Shown one piece after another: positions 1-6,431 of a DNA stretch of 14,104 nt (position 1 is its first letter; the number at the start of each line of letters is the position of its first letter). The stretch is from JBDHTO01 sp039808665 (GTDB lineage Bacteria > Pseudomonadota > Alphaproteobacteria > Paracaedibacterales > JAKBAR01): positions 1-14,104 of the forward strand of contig JBDHTO010000025.1 of NCBI GenBank assembly GCA_039808665.1, in the 5' to 3' direction. Position numbers and translations under genes: made by a program. The notes under the pieces were generated by a model that ran no database searches, had not been told where the DNA came from, and saw nothing but the letters and a program-made list of their open reading frames with translations.

Positions 1-161
1 TCGTTCCATCCGCTTAACCAAGGTTAATATCGGGGTGGGGGAGGGTGAATATAGGGGTATATATTTTATGCATACCTCCCTTGATAAAAATACTCTTGTA
101 TTTTGCAAATTTTATAACATATTACATTGCATAATTAATTGTTTATTTATTTGGATATATT

Positions 162-821
162 GTGAATATAAAAATATTTTTTCTTTCCTCTGCCTTAACC
201 GTGGTGTTGAGTCAGACATGGGCGGCCAGTGATCTTGGCTCTGGGGACTCCATGTCACCGGCGCCGGTGATTTCTTCTCAACCTCAGGGGGACCAAACTA
301 AAATTGCGGTAGATCGAGATGGAGTAGATGAAGAATCGTATTGGCGGTATTCCCGGCAAATTGCGGGTGGCCTTACCCCCAAAAATTTTTCTTCCTTTTT
401 GGAGCGAGCACACAATCAAAGACAAAACATTCCTCCTAATGTCATATCTCCTTGGGAGTTTTGGAATTTATTGATTCCTGCGGTTGAATCTTGGTATCTT
501 CGTAATAATGCTGAGAATGATCTGTCGTTCTATTATCCAGATATTGTTCATGGATGGAATCTTTTTGCAGAGATTTCCTCATCTTTGCGTCTTGCTTATT
601 TTAATATCGTTGAGGACGCAGACAAGAATAAAAATGTGGATAGTACTAGCTGGGATGAAGCTAAAAGAACTCTTACCCGTTTTGTAAATTCTTTGGGACC
701 TATGCCGGAACCCACGTCACCCGCGCCGGTGATTTCTTCTGGGGGAAGTCTTATTGATACTTACCGACAAGAACTTCAGGATACTAATTGGGATAATCTT
801 ATACCCTATTTTATCTATTAA
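162..821 (+). CDS. Secreted repeat protein, N-terminal fragment of a split gene
   Basis: The function is not recognised. The GTG start is chosen because it gives a clear Sec signal peptide: MNIK, then a hydrophobic stretch, then likely cleavage after residue 21 or 22 in TWA-A. A weak GGA at 153-155 precedes it. The mature part starts with a short linker containing SPAPVISS (residues 32-39). A helical module follows: LTP..FLERA, then a Trp-rich stretch, then a copy of the roughly 49-residue repeat (HGWNLFAEIS..RLAYF). The linker motif SPAPVISS recurs near residue 186. The module matches the beginning of the downstream ORF (LTP..LLERA), so this ORF looks like the first module of a longer exported protein. 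It ends prematurely at 819-821, inside the left arm of the 45-bp inverted repeat. It may be a truncated but still secreted protein, or one half of a pseudogene. Confidence 0.7.
   Translation: MNIKIFFLSSALTVVLSQTWAASDLGSGDSMSPAPVISSQPQGDQTKIAVDRDGVDEESYWRYSRQIAGGLTPKNFSSFLERAHNQRQNIPPNVISPWEFWNLLIPAVESWYLRNNAENDLSFYYPDIVHGWNLFAEISSSLRLAYFNIVEDADKNKNVDSTSWDEAKRTLTRFVNSLGPMPEPTSPAPVISSGGSLIDTYRQELQDTNWDNLIPYFIY
255..278 (+). repeat. Direct repeat copy 1 encoding SPAPVISS, with a 16-bp palindrome
   Basis: These 24 bases match 717-740 at 23 positions. The two copies are 462 nt apart, exactly 154 codons and in the same frame, so they bound an in-frame module. The first 16 bases of this copy (TCACCGGCGCCGGTGA) form a perfect palindrome, unusually GC-rich for this AT-rich gene. 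Confidence 0.85.
717..740 (+). repeat. Direct repeat copy 2 encoding SPAPVISS
   Basis: This is the second copy of the 24-base repeat, with one mismatch (C at 722 where copy 1 has G at 260), which breaks the perfect palindrome. It lies at the junction between the first module and the second module that continues in the downstream ORF. Confidence 0.85.
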
Positions 822-2022
822 CTCTGGCCATAAACTTACGCCTCAAATCATGACCCATCTTTTAGAAAGGGCGGATACTGCAGAAAAGTCAATAGAAAGG
901 GCATCGGGTGAGCCTAGTTTATGGCCAGAGTTAATAGATAAAATAGGGTATAAGATTATCGAGGCAGTCTATGGTCAGGATATTTTTGAGGGTGTCGACC
1001 GGAAATATCGTTTGGCCTATGTGGAGGCGTTGACGAGACAGACGGACAGCCAGGGTAATCCCACGTTACGGGCGGGCACTGCGATGACAGGGTTGCTAGG
1101 TGAAGCCGTACGTGGCAGGTCTTTGTTTGAGGGGATCTCTGATGAGGAGCGTTTCCGCTATATAAAAAATGTGACTGAACAGATGGATCTGGGAGGTAAC
1201 AGCACAGATGCCGCAGAAAAAGCCAAAAAGATTTTGTTGCGGGATGTGTATGGAAATCAAAAATTTAAAGGAATCAATCTAGAAGAACTCTTGGCATTCT
1301 TTGATGATGTTGCTTCACAGAAGGGTGATACCCCTGCCTCTAAAGAAAATGCGAAAAGGGCAAGGGAGAATATTAATTATATGATAAGAGATCTGATCAA
1401 GGGGAAAGATTTCTTTTATAAGGTTCCTAGAGAGACTCGGGCTGCTTTTTTAATGAAAATGGCGAGCCAGAGGAATCCTGATGGGACAGTCGGAATAACT
1501 GCTGAAAAGGCATTGAATGCGATATTCGATGATATGGAGTTGAAATCAATAAGCAATCACCTAGGTGTGGTGAAAGTGTCTGATGAATTTTCTTTTTGTG
1601 ACGCTCTTACAGAGCTTAGAGAATTTGATAACACGTTATCCTATAGGGTAGAAAGGCTATCTCCTCTTGCAGAAAGGGCTCGTCTCCGTGTGATTAAACT
1701 TCTTCTTCCATCGATAAGTCCCCTTCCAAAAGAGCTGAGTGATCGCTATTTCAGATATGCTGAGGCCTTCATGGAGCAGAAAGATAAGAATGGTAATCCC
1801 ACAGAAATTGCGAAGGAAGTGTGGACAAAAGTATATGATTTTCTTTGGGTTCGAGCAATCTTCTTTCAAGATGCTACTGTTGAAGAAGCTAAATCTTATT
1901 TAGAAAAGGTTTCAAGGTATACCAACATGGATTTGACACCAGATTTTCGTGCAGAAGATGCTCTATATATGCTGAAATATATCGATGAGCGGTATAAAAC
2001 ACTTGATTCTAAGCCACAATAA
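754..2022 (+). CDS. Helical-repeat protein, C-terminal part of the split gene
   Basis: The function is not recognised. After LTP..LLERA (residues 28-40) there are at least four tandem degenerate repeats of about 49 residues, at roughly 66-114, 115-162, 163-211 and 212-260, with weaker ones after about 313. Each repeat has a core like (D/S)(L/I)F(E/K)GI..E.R..Y...V, a polar Asp/Gly/Asn loop, then a second Ala-rich helix, which suggests an all-helical solenoid. The start is uncertain. The TTG at 754 has a Shine-Dalgarno-like GGGGGAAG at 741-748. Residues 10-24 are hydrophobic and look like a crude signal peptide, but most of that stretch comes from the inverted-repeat arm. ATG 850 is an alternative with no good ribosome binding site. 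The ORF overlaps the end of the preceding one by 68 nt in another frame. The likeliest reading is that both ORFs were once one gene. Confidence 0.65.
   Translation: MILTDKNFRILIGIILYPILSINSGHKLTPQIMTHLLERADTAEKSIERASGEPSLWPELIDKIGYKIIEAVYGQDIFEGVDRKYRLAYVEALTRQTDSQGNPTLRAGTAMTGLLGEAVRGRSLFEGISDEERFRYIKNVTEQMDLGGNSTDAAEKAKKILLRDVYGNQKFKGINLEELLAFFDDVASQKGDTPASKENAKRARENINYMIRDLIKGKDFFYKVPRETRAAFLMKMASQRNPDGTVGITAEKALNAIFDDMELKSISNHLGVVKVSDEFSFCDALTELREFDNTLSYRVERLSPLAERARLRVIKLLLPSISPLPKELSDRYFRYAEAFMEQKDKNGNPTEIAKEVWTKVYDFLWVRAIFFQDATVEEAKSYLEKVSRYTNMDLTPDFRAEDALYMLKYIDERYKTLDSKPQ
792..836 (+). repeat. Left arm of a perfect 45-bp inverted repeat
   Basis: This segment is the exact reverse complement of 916-960 (45 of 45 bases, checked by eye). 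The match stops on both sides: 791 against 961, and 837 against 915, are mismatched. The arm contains the stop codon of the upstream ORF (819-821). In the downstream frame it supplies an unexpected hydrophobic stretch. It probably is the derived copy, because the right arm encodes residues that fit the repeat-protein consensus and this arm does not. Confidence 0.95.
916..960 (-). repeat. Right arm of the perfect 45-bp inverted repeat
   Basis: This is the partner of 792-836, with 79 bp between the arms. In the downstream gene it encodes the stretch around LWPELIDKIGYKII. That aligns with the equivalent place in the first module (PWEFWNLLI), so it looks like native coding sequence. In RNA the two arms could form a 45-bp stem with a 79-nt loop. 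Confidence 0.95.
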
Positions 2023-2046
2023 AAATCCTAAACTTAGGATAAGCTT

Positions 2047-2076
2047 AAAAAGGGACGCGACGTGTGTCCCTTTTTT
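2047..2076 (+). terminator. Rho-independent terminator after the repeat-protein gene
   Basis: A 10-bp stem (AAAAAGGGAC at 2047-2056 with GTCCCTTTTT at 2066-2075) encloses a 9-nt loop and ends in six T residues, 24 nt after the stop codon at 2020-2022. A separate small dyad, ATCCTAA-AC-TTAGGAT, lies just before it at 2025-2040. The remaining gap up to 2255 is AT-rich. I see no gene or convincing promoter there, apart from an isolated TATGAT at 2235-2240. Confidence 0.85.
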
Positions 2077-2255
2077 ATTAAAGAGACATCTGTCACTCCC
2101 TAGTGCAGCTGATCCAAAATTTTTTTGTTTGATACAAATGTTAGAGATTAAAAAAACTATTGAGCTGTGAAAAAAGAAATGAATTCCAAAACAGTTCATT
2201 CTCTTTCTCTCTATAAAAAAAGTGGATTTACTTTTATGATAGTCTCACGAAGAGT

Positions 2256-3335
2256 GTGACCGAAGTGTTTATGCAGAAGAAGGCGCGGCAAAATAATCAA
2301 TCTCTCCCTCTCAAAGATCGCAAGATCTCTGGGATTGCGCCTGTCTTTGATCAATCCTATCCCTTGGATGGGTTTAAGATTGTTAATGCGAAATCCGCGG
2401 GTTTTTCAGGCCCCCCCCCCTTTGTACAGCCTTCTCCCGAAAAAAAAAGGTTGTTGGGGGCGCAGGATCCGCTAAGCTTTGTGAGCAACTTTCTTCATAA
2501 TTGGGTATTTCAAGAGTTTTGGTTTGTCATGAATAAACTTTCCATATTTGGCCTCATGATGGGGATGATGTTTTTAGGCATGATTTTTTTCGGTGTGGGA
2601 TTTTTGACAGCCTATAAAACCCTTCCAGAAGAAAATTCTGATGGGAAGGGCGCTTGGCATCATGCCAATAAAAATGCAGGTGTGGCTCAGTTTGCAGGAA
2701 TCGCAGGAAATGTTGCGGGGAATTATGTAGAAGATGCAGCCATGGGAGCCGCAGGAAAGGCCATGAATGTTGTGGGGAAGGCAACATCAAAGCTACCTCC
2801 TGCTTTGCAGCCTTTTTCTCATTATGCTTCAGCTAAAATTTCTCGAAAACTTGTGGGTGAAGCCGCACATTCTACGGATCTTGCAAGGGAGAATACAAAA
2901 AAACTGATGTCAGGTCAGGGAATGGCAGGCAATCCTTATAATGCCTCTCCTTCAGTGCAGGCGCCTGAGCAGATGTCAGGCCAATTTCAATCTCCTCAAA
3001 TGGGACAGTTTCAAGGACAACAACCTGTGGGAGGAGGATATGGTATGCCACCTTCCCAAGGTTATGCGGTCCCTAGTCAGCCACAATCGTTCCAGGGGCA
3101 GGGATATTACAATCCCCAAGTTCCACAACAAAACTATGGGCAAATGCAGCCTCAAGTGGGACAACCCTATGTATCGCAGCCTTACATGTCACAACCCACC
3201 CCTCCTTACTATGGTGCTCAACAACCCTACCCACAACAAGTTCCTCCTCAAGCCTATTATGGTCCCCAGCAATCTTATTCACCGCCGCCTTATACACCTT
3301 CCCAGGGAAGCTATTACCCTCAACCCAATTATTAG
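2256..3335 (+). CDS. Single-pass membrane protein with a Pro/Gln/Tyr/Gly-rich tail
   Basis: Not recognised. The layout is a polar N-terminal region of about 90 residues, one strong membrane segment (about 96-119, Met/Phe/Gly-rich), and a Gly/Ala-rich stretch with glycine-zipper spacing (about 140-175). From about residue 220 to 359 it is a low-complexity tail rich in P, Q, Y, G and S, likely disordered. The tail probably lies outside the inner membrane, but the topology is not certain. The start is ambiguous: GTG 2256, GTG 2265 and ATG 2271 are all in frame. ATG 2271 is attractive because GAAG sits just upstream, and an imperfect hairpin (2242-2260) covers the first GTG. ATG 2529 (MNKLSIFG) directly before the membrane segment could be an internal start. 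The coding sequence contains C10 (2411-2420) and A9 (2440-2448) runs. Confidence 0.75.
   Translation: MTEVFMQKKARQNNQSLPLKDRKISGIAPVFDQSYPLDGFKIVNAKSAGFSGPPPFVQPSPEKKRLLGAQDPLSFVSNFLHNWVFQEFWFVMNKLSIFGLMMGMMFLGMIFFGVGFLTAYKTLPEENSDGKGAWHHANKNAGVAQFAGIAGNVAGNYVEDAAMGAAGKAMNVVGKATSKLPPALQPFSHYASAKISRKLVGEAAHSTDLARENTKKLMSGQGMAGNPYNASPSVQAPEQMSGQFQSPQMGQFQGQQPVGGGYGMPPSQGYAVPSQPQSFQGQGYYNPQVPQQNYGQMQPQVGQPYVSQPYMSQPTPPYYGAQQPYPQQVPPQAYYGPQQSYSPPPYTPSQGSYYPQPNY
2411..2420 (+). repeat. Poly-C tract (C10) in a coding sequence
   Basis: Ten consecutive C residues encode Pro-Pro-Pro within the N-terminal region of the membrane protein. A run of nine A residues follows at 2440-2448. Homopolymers of this length are prone to slippage and would switch the reading frame upstream of the membrane segment. 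Confidence 0.9.
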
Positions 3336-3387
3336 GGTGGGGAGAAAGTGTGCGCATTTTTGTTAACAGAATCCTAAGGATCCTGTG

Positions 3388-3418
3388 GTAGAATTTGATA
3401 AAATATTTTCTACTTTTT
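3388..3418 (+). terminator. Possible weak terminator before lpd
   Basis: GTAGAA (3388-3393) can pair with TTCTAC (3408-3413), followed by five T residues. The stem is short and AT-rich with a 14-nt loop, so it is a weak candidate. It lies between the membrane-protein gene and lpd, 11 nt upstream of the lpd start. Confidence 0.3.
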
Positions 3419-3429
3419 AAGAGTGTTGT

Positions 3430-4842
3430 ATGCATTTTGATCTTGTCATCATCGGGGCGGGTCCTGGTGGTTATGTTGCGGCCATTCGTGCCAGTCAGTT
3501 GGGGATGAAAGTGGCCCTTGTAGACAGACGAGAAAAACCCGGCGGGACGTGTCTCAATGTGGGGTGTATTCCCTCAAAAGCGTTGCTTCACAGTGCTTAT
3601 AAATACTCCCAAGCAAAAGATGAATTTCATAAACACGGTATTGAAGTGACGGATGTTCGCGTCAATGTCAAAACGATGATTGAACATAAAAATCACGTGG
3701 TGAGCGAGCTTACGGGTGGGGTGAATTTCCTCCTCAAAAAAAATAAGGTCACAGTCTTCCATGGAACAGCGTCCCTGGGTCATGAGGGGGATCAAACGGT
3801 TGTACATGTTCATGAGGGTAGTGAAGTGCAGGTTTTGCACCCCAAGCACACCATCATTGCCACGGGAAGTCAGGTGATTGATATTCCAACCCTTCCTACG
3901 GATGAAAAGATGATTGTATCTTCCACGGGGGCGCTTGATCTTGAAAAAGTGCCGGCGCACATGGTTGTTGTGGGTGGTGGGTATATTGGCCTGGAGCTCG
4001 GCTCTGTTTGGAAACGATTGGGATCAGATGTCACAGTTGTTGAAGCCCTTCCTGAAATTGCCATGAGTATGGATCATGATGTACGTAAGGAGCTTCGTAA
4101 ATCCTTAGAATCATTAGGCATAAAGTTTATGCTGAATACGAAAGTGATTGCTTCTGAAAAACAAGGTAAAAAAATTCATGTGGAAGTTGTGCGTAAAGAA
4201 GATCTATCAAAACCCGCAGAAGTTTTGTCTGCAGATGTGGTGCTTGTATCGGTGGGCCGTAAACCATGCACGGATGGTCTGAATCTTGAGCATATGGGGA
4301 TTCATACCAATGAACGTGGCTTTATCCATGTGAATCACCATTTTGAAACATCACGGGCAGGTGTTTACGCCATTGGCGATGTTATTGGTGGAATGATGCT
4401 TGCGCACAAGGCAGAAGAGGAAGGGATTGCCCTTGTTGAGATGCTTGCGGGACAAAAGGGTCACGTTAATTATGATGTGATTCCAGCTGTTATCTTCACT
4501 CAGCCAGAAGTGGCGTCTGTGGGGCTTACGGAAGAGCAAGCAAAAGAACGTGGTCACGGGGTTAAGGTGGGTAAATTTCCTTTTTCTGCAAACAGTCTTG
4601 CCAAGGCGATCTCTTCAACAGAGGGGTTTGTAAAAATTATTGCAGATAGTCGTACAGATAGGGTACTTGGGGTTCACATTATAGGATCCCATGCGGGGGC
4701 AATGATTCAAGAGGCTGCGATGGCGATGGAATTTGGTGCATCCTCTGAAGATATTGCAAGGACCTGTCATGCCCATCCCACTTTTAGTGAAGCGTTGAAA
4801 GAGGCGGCGTGGGATACTTTTGAGAAAGCGCTCCACAAGTAG
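3430..4842 (+). CDS. lpd: Dihydrolipoamide dehydrogenase (E3)
   Basis: This is the FAD-dependent E3 subunit that reoxidises dihydrolipoamide in the pyruvate and 2-oxoglutarate dehydrogenase complexes and the glycine cleavage system, passing electrons to NAD. At 470 residues it has the family's normal length. Visible features in order: N-terminal FAD-binding GAGPGG (9-14); the redox-active disulfide in GGTCLNVGCIPSK (Cys41 and Cys46); the NAD-binding GGGYIG (182-187); the second FAD contact AIGD (Asp317); and the C-terminal dimer-interface catalytic pair HAHPTFSE (His449, Glu454). There is no N-terminal lipoyl domain. The ATG is preceded by AAGAG at suitable spacing. No E1 or E2 gene is adjacent, so this copy serves complexes encoded elsewhere. 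The gspF-like gene follows after 24 nt, so the two are probably cotranscribed. Confidence 0.97.
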   Translation: MHFDLVIIGAGPGGYVAAIRASQLGMKVALVDRREKPGGTCLNVGCIPSKALLHSAYKYSQAKDEFHKHGIEVTDVRVNVKTMIEHKNHVVSELTGGVNFLLKKNKVTVFHGTASLGHEGDQTVVHVHEGSEVQVLHPKHTIIATGSQVIDIPTLPTDEKMIVSSTGALDLEKVPAHMVVVGGGYIGLELGSVWKRLGSDVTVVEALPEIAMSMDHDVRKELRKSLESLGIKFMLNTKVIASEKQGKKIHVEVVRKEDLSKPAEVLSADVVLVSVGRKPCTDGLNLEHMGIHTNERGFIHVNHHFETSRAGVYAIGDVIGGMMLAHKAEEEGIALVEMLAGQKGHVNYDVIPAVIFTQPEVASVGLTEEQAKERGHGVKVGKFPFSANSLAKAISSTEGFVKIIADSRTDRVLGVHIIGSHAGAMIQEAAMAMEFGASSEDIARTCHAHPTFSEALKEAAWDTFEKALHK

Positions 4843-4866
4843 TAGGGTTCGAAGGGGGAGGAAGAA

Positions 4867-6051
4867 GTGGCTCTTTACATCTATAAAGCATTGGATGAAA
4901 AGGGGCATATTCATGAGGTTGAAGATTTTTTTCACTCCAAAGAAGCCTTAGAATCCGCCCTGCATCAGCAGAAGATGGAGCTTATTTCCTTTAACATTGT
5001 TACGGGGGCGCAGGGGCGAAGGTCCCTTCGTGTGAAAGATGCGCTGTACATCCTTCAAACCCTGATGCTTTTGACAAAATCCGGATTTTCCCTGCTTCAG
5101 GCTTTTGAATACTTTCTCCAAGATCGTCAAAAAACCTCTGTGAAGAGGTCCATTCTCTCTATGATTGAAAAACTTAAAAAGGGAAAACCCCTCGATCAGG
5201 TATTGGAAGAATACCTCGTTTTCCCCCCGTATGTTGTTCATATCATTCGGTTGGGGTTACAAAGTGGCCAGCTTGTGAGATCCCTGGAGCAGGCCTATGA
5301 ACTTATGAAAAGAGAGCAGGAACGCAAACAAACGATGCGTCGTGCAGGGATTTATCCCTTGGTATTGACGCTCCTTTTGATAGCGATGGTGATCGTTTTT
5401 ACGCAAATGCTGCTTCCTCAAATATCTATCTATCTTAGGGAATTGGGTGTGAATGAGCTCCCCTTCATGACACGTGCCCTTATTCACACAGCCGCGTTTT
5501 TAGAAAAATATGGCCTTTCTCTTGCAGTGGTCATGGGGTGTGCTCTTTTGATAGGATTGCTGTCGCCGCGCGTTACTTTTTTGCAAAATTTTTTGACAGG
5601 GAACCTTTTAAAAATTCCGGGGATAGGACGCCTTTTAAAGACAAGCGTGCAAAACCACTGGCTTTTTTATGTGGGACGTCTGTATGACTCAGGTATCGAT
5701 TTTAAGTCAGCACTCGATTTTACGGCTAACACCTATAAAAACAACTATATTAAAAATATCATGCAAACCTGCCATGAAAAGATTTTTTCAGGTCATCCCC
5801 TTGTTGAGATGTTAAGGCAAACAGGAATGTTTTCTGCCTTTTCTCTTTCTTTAATTAAGGCAGGCTCAGAGAGTGGAAAGATCATCGAGGCGTGTCAACA
5901 AGCGTATACCCATGAGGATACACAGCATCAACAGAATATCGAGCTCTTTTTAAAATCCTTTGAACCCAGCCTTTTGATCATAATGGGGCTTTTTCTTCTT
6001 TGGATTGTACTGGCTGTGATTGCACCCATTTATGATCATTTAATTGTTTGA
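4867..6051 (+). CDS. gspF: Type II secretion / type IV pilus inner-membrane protein, GspF/PilC family
   Basis: GspF/PilC proteins form the inner-membrane platform that couples the assembly ATPase to pseudopilin or pilin assembly. At 394 residues this one has the typical length. The N-terminus MALYIYKALDEKG fits the family (usually LY.YKA.D..G). Two T2SSF domains can be placed at about 58-180 and 262-385. Each contains the family's G.xSG.L-like element: GLQSGQL at about 130-136, and GSESGKI at about 333-339. Membrane segments lie near 161-183, 215-234 and 367-390. The GTG start at 4867 is supported by a strong GGGGGAGG just upstream and by homology of the first residues. No gspE, gspD, gspG or prepilin peptidase gene is in the window, so its partners must lie elsewhere or be absent. 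The exact subtype (secretion or pilus) cannot be told from this gene alone. Confidence 0.9.
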   Translation: MALYIYKALDEKGHIHEVEDFFHSKEALESALHQQKMELISFNIVTGAQGRRSLRVKDALYILQTLMLLTKSGFSLLQAFEYFLQDRQKTSVKRSILSMIEKLKKGKPLDQVLEEYLVFPPYVVHIIRLGLQSGQLVRSLEQAYELMKREQERKQTMRRAGIYPLVLTLLLIAMVIVFTQMLLPQISIYLRELGVNELPFMTRALIHTAAFLEKYGLSLAVVMGCALLIGLLSPRVTFLQNFLTGNLLKIPGIGRLLKTSVQNHWLFYVGRLYDSGIDFKSALDFTANTYKNNYIKNIMQTCHEKIFSGHPLVEMLRQTGMFSAFSLSLIKAGSESGKIIEACQQAYTHEDTQHQQNIELFLKSFEPSLLIIMGLFLLWIVLAVIAPIYDHLIV

Positions 6052-6072
6052 GTCATTCCAATTCGTTATGAT
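6044..6072 (+). promoter_or_regulatory. Likely sigma-70-type promoter of trxA
   Basis: TTGTTT (6044-6049) and TATGAT (6067-6072) are separated by exactly 17 bp. The -10 hexamer matches the consensus at five of six positions, and the -35 is weak beyond TTG. The promoter overlaps the gspF stop codon and lies 38 nt before the trxA start, giving trxA its own transcription. Confidence 0.45.
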
Positions 6073-6110
6073 AAAAGAAATATCACTTATAACAAAAAAG
6101 GATTTTTTTC

Positions 6111-6431
6111 ATGGCTCTTCACCAAGCAACCGACTCAAGTTTTGATAAAGACGTTCTCGAGTCGAACGTTCCTGTTATTGTTGATTTTTGGGCAGAGTGG
6201 TGCGGTCCTTGTCGTATGCTTCTTCCCATCCTAGAGGAGGCAGCTCCTGAGCTTGAGGGGAAAGTGAAAATCGTCAAAGTGAATCTTGATCAAAATCCAC
6301 AAACGGCGGCACGTTTTAACGTGCGCAGTATTCCAACACTTATTATGTTTAAAGACGGACAAATGCAAAGTGTGAAGGTCGGCCTTTTGAGCAAACCTAA
6401 ACTTATTGAATGGGCAACAACGGGCGCTTAA
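6111..6431 (+). CDS. trxA: Thioredoxin
   Basis: This is a small cytoplasmic thiol-disulfide reductant that supplies electrons to ribonucleotide reductase, methionine sulfoxide reductase and peroxiredoxins, and is itself reduced by thioredoxin reductase. At 106 residues it is full length. The active site WCGPC lies at residues 30-34, the buried Asp at 26 (VDFWAEW), and the cis-proline at 75 (RSIPTLIMF). These are all the canonical residues. The ATG has AAGGA (6098-6102) upstream. A candidate promoter overlaps the end of the gspF-like gene, so trxA can be expressed independently. The last 29 nt overlap the end of a small minus-strand ORF, which makes the pair convergent. Confidence 0.96.
   Translation: MALHQATDSSFDKDVLESNVPVIVDFWAEWCGPCRMLLPILEEAAPELEGKVKIVKVNLDQNPQTAARFNVRSIPTLIMFKDGQMQSVKVGLLSKPKLIEWATTGA

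Noticed and set aside
35..232. 65-codon ORF at the left edge
   Set aside because: It overlaps the signal-peptide region of the secreted protein in another frame and has low-complexity AT-driven codons and no ribosome binding site.
837..915. Invertible switch that would fuse the two ORFs when flipped
   Set aside because: Inverting the 79-bp centre puts a TGA in the downstream frame, and the upstream frame already stops inside the left arm. The flipped state therefore creates no fused protein. An on/off role is not fully excluded.
792..960. Inverted repeat read as a MITE or small insertion element
   Set aside because: The bases flanking the two arms (before 792 and after 960) show no target-site duplication. 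The right arm encodes residues expected from the protein repeat, and no transposase is near.
2023..2255. tRNA or small RNA gene in the 233-bp gap
   Set aside because: Apart from the terminator and short dyads there is no cloverleaf-like pairing or conserved tRNA sequence, and the rest is AT-rich.
3073..3435. 120-codon minus-strand ORF
   Set aside because: It is antisense to the repetitive tail of the membrane protein. Its composition simply mirrors the low-complexity codons, and it has no recognisable features.
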